From Arcicella rigui (GTDB lineage Bacteria > Bacteroidota > Bacteroidia > Cytophagales > Spirosomataceae), in assembly GCF_034929435.1 (NCBI RefSeq), contig NZ_JAYFUM010000021.1, forward strand, positions 77,419 through 141,418: a DNA stretch of 64,000 nt, written 5' to 3'. Shown here in pieces: positions 17,690-26,496 of the stretch. The translations under genes were made by a program, and so were the position numbers. Under the pieces are notes generated by a model. The model saw only the letters and a program-made list of their open reading frames with translations, was not told the origin of the DNA and did no database searches. Each line of letters starts with the position of its first letter. Positions within the stretch are counted from its first letter, which is position 1.

Positions 17690-18928
17690 ATGTCAATGAA
17701 GCTAACCATTACGACTAAAATTATTATCGGTTTTATCATCGGAATAATTGTTGGACAAATTATGCACACTCAACTGAGTGAAACACAAATAGCCGATGCC
17801 AGCAAAAACATTAAATTATTAGGCGACATCTTTCTTAGAAGTATTCACTTAATCGTTGGTCCACTGATTTTTTGTACATTATCCGTTGGTGTAGCAAAAT
17901 TGGGCGACTTCCGTTTAGTGGGTAGAATCGGACTAAAAACTTTGGCGTACTTCTATTTTGCCACTATTTTATCGCTTGTGGTTGGTTTACTCTTCGTAAA
18001 TATAACTCGTCCGGGAGAGTTTGGTACTTGGAAATTGCCAGCCGCTGGGGTTGAAACGGGTGTGGCAACAAAATCTTTAAAAACTTTCAAAGACTTTTTA
18101 TTCGAGCTTTTTCCAGATAATATCATCCAAGTTTTTGCTGAAAACAAAACGCTGGGCATCATTATGTTTTCTATTGTTTTCGGTATTGCTTTGGCAACAA
18201 TGGGCGAACACGGAAAGAAAATTTCAAAAGGAATAGACTGGATTGGCGAAGCAATTTTTAAAATTGTAGCTTATATCATGCTTTTAGCTCCATTTGCTGT
18301 TTTTGCCTCAATGACCAATGTGATTGCTCAAAATGGCTTAGGTGTTTTGGTATCTTATGCTTATTTAATTGTTTGCTTTTTCGCCGCTTTATTATTCTTC
18401 ATTTTTGTAGTACTCTGGTTGATTTGCTTCGCTTTGAAAATCCCTTACTGGCGTTTGATGGCTGCCATGAAAGACGCTATTTTACTTTCATTCAGTACGG
18501 CAAGCTCTGAGGCTTCAATGCCAAAACAAATTGAATCTTTAAAAGGATTAGGTATCAGTGAAAGAATCATCGGTTTTGTACTGCCATTGGGTTATAGTTT
18601 CAATCTTGATGGCTCGATGATGTACATGACTTTTGCTACTGGTTTTATTGCTCAGGCTTACGGAATGCCTTTGAACATCGACCAACAAATTACGATGTTA
18701 TTAACTCTCTTGTTGGCAAGTAAAGGTATTGCTGGTGTACCACGAGCAAGTTTGGTGGTTATTATGGGAACAATGACGCTCTTTGGGCTTCCTCAAGAAG
18801 GTTTGGTACTTCTTTTGGGCGTTGACCCTTTCTTGGATATGGGGCGTTCGGCAACTTCTGTTGTGGGAAATGCTGTGGCTACGGTAGTAGTTAGTAAATG
18901 GGAAGGAGAAAAACTTTCAGTGGAATAA
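17690..18928 (+). CDS. Dicarboxylate/amino acid:cation symporter (DAACS family)
   Basis: A 412-residue inner membrane protein with the family's hairpin and helix order. Visible marks are IHLIVGPLIFCTLSVGVAKLGD, the serine-rich re-entrant loop FSTASSEASMP, GYSFNLDGSMMYMTF (TM7 NxxGS and NMDGT-like motif) and ASKGIAGVPRAS in hairpin 2. It takes up glutamate, aspartate or C4-dicarboxylates with H+ or Na+; the exact substrate cannot be read. It has its own terminator and is convergent with the LolC-like gene. Confidence 0.92.
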   Translation: MSMKLTITTKIIIGFIIGIIVGQIMHTQLSETQIADASKNIKLLGDIFLRSIHLIVGPLIFCTLSVGVAKLGDFRLVGRIGLKTLAYFYFATILSLVVGLLFVNITRPGEFGTWKLPAAGVETGVATKSLKTFKDFLFELFPDNIIQVFAENKTLGIIMFSIVFGIALATMGEHGKKISKGIDWIGEAIFKIVAYIMLLAPFAVFASMTNVIAQNGLGVLVSYAYLIVCFFAALLFFIFVVLWLICFALKIPYWRLMAAMKDAILLSFSTASSEASMPKQIESLKGLGISERIIGFVLPLGYSFNLDGSMMYMTFATGFIAQAYGMPLNIDQQITMLLTLLLASKGIAGVPRASLVVIMGTMTLFGLPQEGLVLLLGVDPFLDMGRSATSVVGNAVATVVVSKWEGEKLSVE

Positions 18929-18951
18929 CTTTCAATAAAAATCATCACTAA

Positions 18952-18984
18952 AAAAGTCCCACAAAATTGGTTTTGTGGGACTTT
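18952..18984. terminator. Bidirectional terminator
   Basis: A perfect stem AAAAGTCCCACAAAA paired with its complement around TTGG. It sits between the convergent symporter gene and the LolC-like gene (stop at 18990). Confidence 0.88.
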
Positions 18985-18989
18985 TCATT

Positions 18990-20210
18990 TTACACAATCT
19001 CAATATTTGCGGCTCGTTTGGCTGGGAAATATGATGCCATTAAAGTAATAATAACAACAACTATGGCTGTGAAAAGAAAATCTAAGAATTGCATTTTTAC
19101 AGGATAAGCGTCTATCATTGCCCCTACAATTCCCATTGAAATAAAACCAAAAGTTTGTTGTAACCAACAAAGTGTAAAGCCTAAGAGTAAACCTATGATT
19201 GCTCCTGTAAAAGCTACGATTGCCCCTTCTAACAAGAAAATCTTCTGAATTACTATGGTATCAGCCCCCATCGCATAGAGTGTTTTCACATCTTCTTTCT
19301 TTTCAATGGCTAACATAGATAAAGAAAAGAAAATATTAAAACTGGCAATGCCAATAATAAAACTAAGGGTTAGGAAAACAAATAGTTTTTCAATTTTTAT
19401 GGCTCTCAGTAAACTGGCGTGCTGTTCATCTTGATTTTGAACGATAAAATTTTGTCCCAAAATCCGTTTTACAGCTTCTTGAATATCCGCTGCATTGGCT
19501 TGGTTAGTTACTTTTATTTCTAAAGAAGTACGCTGATTTTGAAAATTCAATAAATTCTGTGCAAAAGAAAGCGGTGCAAAAATATAATTGTCATCATACT
19601 GCTGCTCAATTGAAAATACACCCGTTGGATTCAGACTCAGTTTATTGAACGCATCTGTTGCATACAAATCAAGTGTTTTTGAATTGGTGTTTCGTGGATA
19701 CCAAACATCTAAAGGCGTAAAAAAAGCTTCAATGTCAATATTCAATTTAACGGCAACGCCCGCCCCTACAATGGCATTGGCTACTCCGTTTTCGTGAAGG
19801 ATGGGTTTGCCATCAATCATCATTTCTTTCAAACGATTTTGCTTTAAAAAATTATCATCAACGCCTTTGAGGTTTACCACCATTTGGGCATCACGATAGC
19901 GAAGCAATACGTTTTCTTCAATGACTTGCGTGATACTTCCTACGCCTTCTACTTTTTGTATTTTCTGAACAAGTGAGGGAGGGCATTCAAAGTACTTACC
20001 TTTGGCTGGACTCACTTTGAGGTCGGCATCAAAACTTTTGTAGAGTCCTCTTTGAAAATCTTCCAAACCATTAAACACCGACAAAACCACAACCAATGCC
20101 ATTGTTCCCACGCCTACTCCCAACATCGAAATCATCGAAATCAAGGAAATAAAGGAGGTTTTTTTGCGTGCAAAAAAATATCGTTTAGCAATAAAGAAGG
20201 GAAAATTCAT
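18990..20210 (-). CDS. LolC/LolE-like ABC transporter permease
   Basis: A 406-residue FtsX/MacB-type permease. It has an N-terminal transmembrane helix (about 18-45) preceded by FFIAKRYFFARKKTSFISLIS, a large periplasmic MacB-like domain (about 50-265), and three C-terminal helices (about 275-400). The length and layout fit LolC/LolE, which release lipoproteins from the inner membrane. It lies 66 bases downstream of rbfA on the same strand, with a heptad hairpin in between. The cognate LolD ATPase is not nearby. Confidence 0.82.
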   Translation of the reverse strand: MNFPFFIAKRYFFARKKTSFISLISMISMLGVGVGTMALVVVLSVFNGLEDFQRGLYKSFDADLKVSPAKGKYFECPPSLVQKIQKVEGVGSITQVIEENVLLRYRDAQMVVNLKGVDDNFLKQNRLKEMMIDGKPILHENGVANAIVGAGVAVKLNIDIEAFFTPLDVWYPRNTNSKTLDLYATDAFNKLSLNPTGVFSIEQQYDDNYIFAPLSFAQNLLNFQNQRTSLEIKVTNQANAADIQEAVKRILGQNFIVQNQDEQHASLLRAIKIEKLFVFLTLSFIIGIASFNIFFSLSMLAIEKKEDVKTLYAMGADTIVIQKIFLLEGAIVAFTGAIIGLLLGFTLCWLQQTFGFISMGIVGAMIDAYPVKMQFLDFLFTAIVVVIITLMASYFPAKRAANIEIV

Positions 20211-20222
20211 CTGCGTTTTTCA

Positions 20223-20270
20223 GTGATTGGCGATTGGTAATTAGCACTGATTTTACTAATTACCAATCAC
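20223..20270. repeat. Heptad-phased inverted array (20.2 kb)
   Basis: The left arm has 7-nt units at 20223 (GTGATTG), 20230 (GCGATTG) and 20237 (GTAATTA). The right arm at 20257-20270 is the exact reverse complement of the first and third units with the middle one missing. The arms therefore differ by exactly one heptad. The array sits between rbfA and the LolC-like gene, inside a likely operon. Confidence 0.75.
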
Positions 20271-20276
20271 AAAAAA

Positions 20277-20660
20277 TTAATCCAATTCGATTTCTTCGCC
20301 TTCTTTCAAAGGAGGAATGTCTAATCCAGAAATCAAGGCATCCATCTGAGCGGCATACTCTGCGGTATCGTCAATGAAAAATTCTAAGTTCGGGATAATC
20401 CTTGCTTGGTTACGAATTCTATTGCCAAGAATACCTCTGATATGCTTTGTTTTTTCACGAATATCCTGTAATAAGCCTTGCTTATCTTTCGCTAACATAA
20501 AACTAAGATATACTCTGGCAATGGCTAAGTCGGGGGTCATTTTTACATCCGTAATCGTTACAAAGGCATTGCCTAAAGTATTACGCATATCTTTTTGAAA
20601 AATATCGCTCAAATCTTGTTGAATTAATTTAGCGAACTGTTGTTGTCTCTTCGATTCCAT
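20277..20660 (-). CDS. rbfA: Ribosome-binding factor A
   Basis: A 127-residue KH-like protein: SKRQQQFAKLIQQDLSDIFQ at the start, VTITDVKMTPDLAIARVYLS in the middle, and GNRIRNQARIIPNLEFFIDD near the end. All are RbfA hallmarks, at normal length. It helps late 16S rRNA processing and cold adaptation of the small ribosomal subunit. It is probably cotranscribed with the LolC-like gene downstream. Confidence 0.93.
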   Translation of the reverse strand: MESKRQQQFAKLIQQDLSDIFQKDMRNTLGNAFVTITDVKMTPDLAIARVYLSFMLAKDKQGLLQDIREKTKHIRGILGNRIRNQARIIPNLEFFIDDTAEYAAQMDALISGLDIPPLKEGEEIELD

Positions 20661-20806
20661 TTGTATTTGTCTTTCGGTTACTCAATGCCTTTATCTTCCC
20701 AGAAAACCGAGTTTGGAAGGGCTATCTTTTCAATAATCTCACAAATTTCGGAATAATTCTTGGATTCACCGTAAATTCGTAAAAAACTTGAATACCTTAC
20801 TGCATT

Positions 20807-22213
20807 ATGCTTAGTTTCTTTAGAGTAAACGCTGTTTACCAAATTTTTAGTTTGTTGATTTTACTCATCCTTATCCGAATGCCTGTGTATTTGGTAGGAT
20901 TACCCCAATTAATTCCAGAATTACAGTGGATGTTGGTCGGCGAACAAATTAATAAAGGTTTTGTGATGTATTCTGATATTTGGGATAATACCGCTCCTTT
21001 GTCGTCTTTGGTATATGCTGGGGTGGATGGTATTTTTGGGCGTTCGCAAGCGGCTTATCAAATTATTGCCCTGTTGGTTACTTATTTCCAAACTTTGTAC
21101 TTTACAATAATGGTAAACAATCGAGATATTTTCGTAAAAAGAAATTATCTGCCCGGTTTGTTTTACTTGTTATTTATGAATATTTCGTTCGACTGCTGTA
21201 CGCTTTCGCCTGTGCTGATGGCTACTACTTTTGTACTGTTGGCGTTTGGTACTTTGGTAAAACAGATGAGTAGATTAGAGGCTACGGATGAAGTTTTTGA
21301 GATTGGTTTTTTTATCGGAATTGCCACGCTATTGTATCCACCAACGGGGATTTTTATTTTGTGGGCAACGGCTTCTCTCCTATTTTTTAGTGGTGCAAAC
21401 CTCCGCCAGCACTCACTTTCAATTTTTGGTTTTTTATTTCCTTTGCTTCTTACGGCTTTGTTTTTTTACTTAAATGGTACTTACGAAGCATTTTACCGCA
21501 ATTTTATTTCTTCGGTAATTCAAATCAGACAGTATAACTTGAATGATTTCCGTACTTTATTGGCTACTTTATTATTGCCAATGGGCTTTGGCATTTTTGG
21601 CTTTTTACGCTTGGTAAATGCCGTTGGTTTCAATAACTACCAAGTACGATGCCAACAAGTAATGATGCTCTGGGGCATTACGGGGATTGTTTCTATTGGT
21701 TTAATGCCCTTTTTAGCTCCTATGCAGTTTATTATTTTTGTGCCACCTTTTGCTTTTTTTACGGTTAGTTATTTTAATAATTACAAAAAAGCTTGGCTTG
21801 CCGAAATCATTTGTTTACTCTTATTCGCTGGAGTATTATTGATTCACTACCAAGCGGTATATTTCAAAGGCGTAGAGACGCTGGTACAATTGAAAAATCT
21901 GAAATTAAAAGAGGAAGACGAAGATGCAGCAATTCAGAATAAGAAAATTTTAGTTTTGGGCGAAGGTATGGAAGAGTACAAAAATAATTATGTAGCTACG
22001 CCTTATATCAACTGGAGTTTGGCAAAATATGAATTAGAGAATTTAGATAATTACGATAACGTGATAAGTATTCTTAGGAATTTCGAGAAAGATGCTCCAG
22101 AAATTATCATCGACAAAGTAAATCTCACGCCAAAATTATTCAAGCGAATTCCTGCTTTGGCAAGAAAGTATCACCCAGTCGGAAAAGGAATTTATGCTTT
22201 GGAACAAAAATAA
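20807..22213 (+). CDS. Polytopic membrane protein, DUF6427-like
   Basis: A 468-residue protein with about ten to eleven hydrophobic helices (first at about 12-32, last near 355) and a soluble C-terminal tail of about 110 residues. The start MLSFFRVNAVYQI, the motif ELQWMLVGEQINKGFVMYSDIWDNTAPLS and the overall layout resemble the bacteroidotal DUF6427 family and distantly GT-C-type glycosyltransferases (an acidic loop after TM1). Its role is unknown; a cell-envelope function is inferred. A terminator follows its stop. Confidence 0.65.
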   Translation: MLSFFRVNAVYQIFSLLILLILIRMPVYLVGLPQLIPELQWMLVGEQINKGFVMYSDIWDNTAPLSSLVYAGVDGIFGRSQAAYQIIALLVTYFQTLYFTIMVNNRDIFVKRNYLPGLFYLLFMNISFDCCTLSPVLMATTFVLLAFGTLVKQMSRLEATDEVFEIGFFIGIATLLYPPTGIFILWATASLLFFSGANLRQHSLSIFGFLFPLLLTALFFYLNGTYEAFYRNFISSVIQIRQYNLNDFRTLLATLLLPMGFGIFGFLRLVNAVGFNNYQVRCQQVMMLWGITGIVSIGLMPFLAPMQFIIFVPPFAFFTVSYFNNYKKAWLAEIICLLLFAGVLLIHYQAVYFKGVETLVQLKNLKLKEEDEDAAIQNKKILVLGEGMEEYKNNYVATPYINWSLAKYELENLDNYDNVISILRNFEKDAPEIIIDKVNLTPKLFKRIPALARKYHPVGKGIYALEQK

Positions 22214-22251
22214 AAAAAGCTCGTGTGAAGGAATTTCATACGAGCTTTTTA
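22214..22251 (+). terminator. Intrinsic terminator
   Basis: A stem of about 16 bp with one G-T pair around AAGCTCGTGTGAA, four-base loop and T-run, directly after the DUF6427-like stop. Confidence 0.85.
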
Positions 22252-22253
22252 TT

Positions 22254-22431
22254 TGGTAATAAGTATTAATTAGTGCAGTTAGCTGTAAGCTTTAGGCGAA
22301 AGGCAAAATATTTATTTTTTTAGGATAAAAAGTATTTTGCTTACTGCCTATTTCCTAAAGCAATACAATTAATTTAATGCTGCATCATTACATTATGAAA
22401 ATCTAATCACTAATTACAAATCACAACTTAA
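22254..22431. repeat. Nested heptad-phased inverted array (22.3 kb)
   Basis: The inner left arm has GC at 22275, 22282, 22289, 22296 and 22303 (units such as GCTTTAG and GCAAAAT). The inner right arm has GC at 22339, 22346 and 22360, with TC at 22353, the same 7-nt phase. Outer arms at about 22254-22274 and 22404-22431 (units TAATCAC, TAATTAC, AAATCAC) are also inverted copies. The right outer arm runs into the rpiB stop codon at 22428-22430. The region lies between convergent genes. Confidence 0.7.
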
Positions 22432-22868
22432 CAAGGAATTTTATTGACTCTCAATTGGTGTCTTCCACCTTCAAATGCTGTTGTTAAAAATATCTTTGTA
22501 ATTTCAATTGCTTCTTCTAAAGTAACAAAACGAGCAGGAATACATAAAACGTTGGCATCGTTGTGCAAACGAACCAATGAAGAAACTTCTGCATTCCAAG
22601 CCAAACCTGCACGGATTCCTTGGTGTTTATTGGCAGTAATGGCTACGCCATTGGCACTTCCGCACAACAAAATACCAAAAGTATTTTCTTTGCTTTCTAC
22701 CGACGAAGCTAAGGGATGTGCAAAGTCTGCGTAGTCGCAAGAGGCATTGCTGTATGGCCCAAAATCTTGTACTTCATAGCCCTCAGCACTTAAATATTTA
22801 ATCAATTCGGTTTTGTATTCAAACCCTGCGTGGTCGCCACCGATGGCGATTTTTTTAATAAATTCCAT
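22428..22868 (-). CDS. rpiB: Ribose-5-phosphate isomerase B
   Basis: A 146-residue RpiB/LacAB-type protein: IAIGGDHAGFEYK at the start, FGPYS, the catalytic Cys in ILLCGSANGVAITANK, GIRAGLAWN, and HNDANVLCIPARF. It interconverts ribose 5-phosphate and ribulose 5-phosphate in the cytoplasm. Normal length. It is divergent from the LOG gene and convergent with the DUF6427-like gene. Confidence 0.95.
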   Translation of the reverse strand: MEFIKKIAIGGDHAGFEYKTELIKYLSAEGYEVQDFGPYSNASCDYADFAHPLASSVESKENTFGILLCGSANGVAITANKHQGIRAGLAWNAEVSSLVRLHNDANVLCIPARFVTLEEAIEITKIFLTTAFEGGRHQLRVNKIPC

Positions 22869-22973
22869 AAAAATTTATGTATTTTAAATATCAAACGATT
22901 TTTTTCGTTACTTCAACCTATTCATTGACAAATGTACGGACTATTATAATATTTAAAACGAAAATTTAAAGCT

Positions 22974-23705
22974 ATGGCAGAGAGAGAAAATGAAAAACAA
23001 AGAACGTATGATGAAAAAATAAAAAAGGCATTTACCGACCACACTTGGGCTGAAATTCACTCGGAAGAATCTTGGAGAACTTTCAAAATCATGGCTGAGT
23101 TTGTAGAAGGCATCGACAAATTGGCAAAAATTGGCCCTTGTGTTTCTATTTTTGGTTCGGCACGCACCAAGCCTGATAGTCCTTATTATCAGATGGCTGA
23201 GGAAATTGCTTCAAAATTAGTCCGTCATGGCTACGGAGTTATTACGGGTGGCGGGCCGGGAATTATGGAAGCGGGCAACAAAGGAGCTAAACTGCAAGGT
23301 GGCAAATCTGTTGGATTGAACATTGAATTGCCTTTTGAACAAAAACCAAACGACTACATCGACCGTGACAAAAGTATCGACTTCGAGTACTTTTTTGTAA
23401 GAAAAGTAATGTTTGTGAAGTACTCGCAGGGTTTTATTATCATGCCGGGTGGTTTTGGTACTTTAGATGAAATGTTTGAATCAATCACTTTGATGCAAAC
23501 ACAAAAAATTGGTCGCTTTCCTGTGGTTTTGGTTGGAAAAAAATACTGGGGTGGCTTATTTGAATGGATTAAAGAAACCATGATTTCAGAAGGCACAATC
23601 AGTCCAGATGATTTAGATTTAGTGTCTTTGGTAGATAACCCGACTGATGCTGTGAAAGTAATTGATGATTTTTATGGCAAATACTTACTAAAACCCAACT
23701 TTTAG
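22974..23705 (+). CDS. LOG-family (TIGR00730) nucleoside-monophosphate phosphoribohydrolase
   Basis: A 243-residue Rossmann-fold protein with the LOG signatures GGGPGIMEAGNKGA and MPGGFGTLDEMFE, plus CVSIFGSARTK near residue 60. LOG proteins cleave nucleoside 5'-monophosphates, in plants releasing cytokinins; bacterial members may salvage or degrade modified or ordinary NMPs. The N-terminal extension of about 50 residues, rich in Lys and Glu, is usual for the longer bacterial type. It is followed by a terminator. Confidence 0.88.
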   Translation: MAERENEKQRTYDEKIKKAFTDHTWAEIHSEESWRTFKIMAEFVEGIDKLAKIGPCVSIFGSARTKPDSPYYQMAEEIASKLVRHGYGVITGGGPGIMEAGNKGAKLQGGKSVGLNIELPFEQKPNDYIDRDKSIDFEYFFVRKVMFVKYSQGFIIMPGGFGTLDEMFESITLMQTQKIGRFPVVLVGKKYWGGLFEWIKETMISEGTISPDDLDLVSLVDNPTDAVKVIDDFYGKYLLKPNF

Positions 23706-23726
23706 TAAGCTGCGTTTGTTGGCATT

Positions 23727-23775
23727 ACAAAGCCAAGCCTTCTATCACTTTAGAAAGCTTGGCTTTGTCTTTGAT
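23727..23775 (+). terminator. Intrinsic terminator
   Basis: A stem of about 18 bp with one wobble pair, around ACAAAGCCAAGC and its complement (23727-23768), after the LOG gene. The T-tail is short (TCTTT). Confidence 0.7.
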
Positions 23776-23834
23776 AGGGGGCGAATAGTTTTCAACTGTC
23801 AAAGAAAAAAACTACCATTCATCACATACTTTTG

Positions 23835-23864
23835 TTTGGTTCAGCAATAACTAAAGTAAATTTG
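23835..23864 (+). promoter_or_regulatory. Bacteroidota-type promoter for the TonB receptor gene
   Basis: TTTG at 23835-23838, an 18-base spacer, then TAAATTTG at 23857-23864, matching the TTTG/TAnnTTTG consensus of bacteroidotal sigma-ABfr. If used, the 5' leader would be about 185 bases. Apart from this and the LOG terminator I see nothing in 23706-24057. Confidence 0.4.
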
Positions 23865-24057
23865 TACAATTCTAATACTTCTCGAAGTTTTTAGCATAAA
23901 ATGAGTAAGCAATTATCACATCAAAATAAATTATTTCAGTAAAATCATGCTCAAATTTCCAAAACAATCTTCCTTATTTATTTACAATTCATAACTAAAT
24001 GAGTCTTTTCAGGTTCTTATTTTTAGTAATCCCAATTTCATTCAAAATTTTTAATTT

Positions 24058-26472
24058 ATGAAAAACCTTATTCCTAAATCCTTACTTGTGTTAATTCTTT
24101 TCTTGCCACTGGGTGTGTTCGCTCAAGCCGACAAGCTTACGGTGAGTGGGTATATAAAAGATAACAAAAATGGCGAAGGACTCATCGGAGCTTCTGTTTT
24201 TGTAAAAGAATTACTAACAGGTACAACTACCAATACTTATGGTTTTTACTCGCTGACTTTACCAAAAGGAAAATACACACTTGTTATTAGCTCGGTCGGT
24301 TACCGAAAATCAATCAAAGAAGTAAAACTAAATGACCAAAATGTTACGCTGAATGTTGAAGTACAAGAAGACGGTCAAGAATTGGCGGAAGTAATTGTTT
24401 CTGCCAAAAGAGAAGACGACAACGTTCAAAAAGTGGAAATGTCGGTCAATAAAGTAGAAATGAAAACCATCAAAAAAATTCCTGCTTTGTTGGGTGAAGT
24501 AGATTTGGTGCGTGCTATTCAATTGTTGCCGGGCGTTTCAACCGTTGGTGAAGGAGCAAGTGGCTTCAATGTTCGTGGCGGTAGCGTTGACCAAAACTTA
24601 ATTCTCTTAGATGACGCTCCAGTGTACAACTCTTCTCACCTTTTTGGGTTTTTCTCTATTTTCAATCCTGATGCTGTAAAAGACGTAAAACTCATCAAAG
24701 GCGGTATTCCTGCCCAATACGGCGGACGTGGTGCATCTATTTTGGATGTAAGAATGAAAGAAGGAAATGCAAAAAAATTAGAAATCAATGGCGGTATTGG
24801 AGCAATTTTTAGCCGTATTTCTATCGAAGCCCCGATTGTAAAAGATAAGGCTTCGTTTATCGTTGCGGCTCGTCGTTCATACATTGATATTCTGGCAAAA
24901 CCATTTTTGACAGGCGACAACGCCAACTCAAAATTCAATTTTTATGATTTAACTGCCAAAGTAAATTATAATATCGACCAAAATAATACTGTGTTTTTAT
25001 CGGGATACTTTGGTAGAGATGTATTCGGAAATCAGTTTGGTTTCAATTGGGGAAACAGTACTCTTTCGGCTCGTTGGAATCATGTATTTAGCTCGAAATT
25101 ATTCTTGAACTCTACGGCTTTTTATAGTAATTACGACTATTTGCTGGATTCAGACTTAGAAAACAAACGCCCAAACAATGCTTTCAGATGGACTTCAAAC
25201 ATCGAAAACCTAAGTTTCAAGCCTGACTTTACTTATTATATCAATCCAGAAAATACTTTAACTTTTGGTGGACAAATTTTGAATTATGACTTTACGCCGG
25301 GTTCTGCTTCGGCAAGTTCAAATGGCGATGTTCGTACTTTTGGTTCTGCTCCTAAAAATGCCGTAGAGTACTCGGCTTATGTGGGTAATGAAATGAAAGT
25401 ATCTTCAAAGCTTTCTTTACAATATGGCGTTCGTTTTTCAAGATACGATTATACCAGTAAAGAAGATTTTTATTACGAGCGTTTCAAAGTGGGCATTTCG
25501 GATGAATTTCCTTCGGGCTACGACATCCTTACAAAAGCCAACAACAAAAATAAAGTATTGCAGACGTACCAAAACTTTGAACCAAGATTCAGTCTGAAAT
25601 TAGAAACAGGCGAAAACAGTTCGTTTAAAGCAAGTTACAACCGCATGGCTCAGTACATTCACTTGATGTCGAACACGGCAGCCTCTACGCCTCTGGATGT
25701 TTGGACTTCAAGTACCAACAATATCAAACCTCAATTAATCGACCAAGTGGCTTTAGGTTTCTTTAAAAATCTAAATAATAATGCTTACGAAACATCGGTA
25801 GAAATTTATTACAAAGAATTACAAAACCAAATTGACTACGCCGACCGTGCAGATTTATTCTTGAACCCTGAATTTGAAAAAGACTTGATGTTCGGAAAAG
25901 GACGTGCCTACGGTTTGGAATTATACGGTAAGAAAAACAAAGGTAAACTTACGGGTTGGGTAAGTTATACTTTGGCTCGTACCGAACGTAAAGTTGAAGG
26001 CTTGAACAATGGCAATTGGTATCTGAATCGCTACGACCGTACACATACACTGAATGTAGTAGCACAATACGAATTGAATAAAAAATGGAGCTTCGGCGGT
26101 AATTTTGCCTTTATCACGGGTGTTCCTTACTCTTTGGGCAAAGCTCAGGGCTATTACGAAGGATTGGCTTTTGGAATTACAGACAATGGTGTTAGAGGAA
26201 ACGTAAGAGTCCCGTCGTATCACCGTTTGGATATTTCGGCTACAAAAAAGAACAAAAAAGCACTCTTTGGCAAAGGCGAATCTGAATGGGTATTTTCTGT
26301 GTATAACTTATACAATCGTAGAAATCCATTCTCGATTTATACACAACCAAAAGACCAGACCGTTACGGGAACTGGTGTACAACAAGGCGTAGGATTAGTA
26401 CAAAACGAAGCTGTACGATTGTCAATCATTGGTTCATTTATTCCAGCCATTACCTATAATTTCAAATTCTAA
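24058..26472 (+). CDS. TonB-dependent outer membrane receptor with CarboxypepD_reg-like domain
   Basis: An 804-residue protein: signal peptide (about 1-22), a carboxypeptidase-regulatory-like beta domain (about 27-115; SGYIKDNKNGEGLIGASVFV), a plug domain (about 125-235; LVRAIQLLPGVSTVGEGASG, GFNVRGGSVDQN, ILLDDAPVYN), and a beta barrel ending in YNFKF with a C-terminal Phe. It imports a bulky nutrient through the outer membrane using TonB energy. Pairing with a DUF4249 lipoprotein 24 bases downstream is common in Bacteroidota; the substrate is not known. It lacks the SusC-type length of about 1000 residues. Confidence 0.92.
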   Translation: MKNLIPKSLLVLILFLPLGVFAQADKLTVSGYIKDNKNGEGLIGASVFVKELLTGTTTNTYGFYSLTLPKGKYTLVISSVGYRKSIKEVKLNDQNVTLNVEVQEDGQELAEVIVSAKREDDNVQKVEMSVNKVEMKTIKKIPALLGEVDLVRAIQLLPGVSTVGEGASGFNVRGGSVDQNLILLDDAPVYNSSHLFGFFSIFNPDAVKDVKLIKGGIPAQYGGRGASILDVRMKEGNAKKLEINGGIGAIFSRISIEAPIVKDKASFIVAARRSYIDILAKPFLTGDNANSKFNFYDLTAKVNYNIDQNNTVFLSGYFGRDVFGNQFGFNWGNSTLSARWNHVFSSKLFLNSTAFYSNYDYLLDSDLENKRPNNAFRWTSNIENLSFKPDFTYYINPENTLTFGGQILNYDFTPGSASASSNGDVRTFGSAPKNAVEYSAYVGNEMKVSSKLSLQYGVRFSRYDYTSKEDFYYERFKVGISDEFPSGYDILTKANNKNKVLQTYQNFEPRFSLKLETGENSSFKASYNRMAQYIHLMSNTAASTPLDVWTSSTNNIKPQLIDQVALGFFKNLNNNAYETSVEIYYKELQNQIDYADRADLFLNPEFEKDLMFGKGRAYGLELYGKKNKGKLTGWVSYTLARTERKVEGLNNGNWYLNRYDRTHTLNVVAQYELNKKWSFGGNFAFITGVPYSLGKAQGYYEGLAFGITDNGVRGNVRVPSYHRLDISATKKNKKALFGKGESEWVFSVYNLYNRRNPFSIYTQPKDQTVTGTGVQQGVGLVQNEAVRLSIIGSFIPAITYNFKF

Positions 26473-26496
26473 AATCAGTTTCAACGATTATCAATT

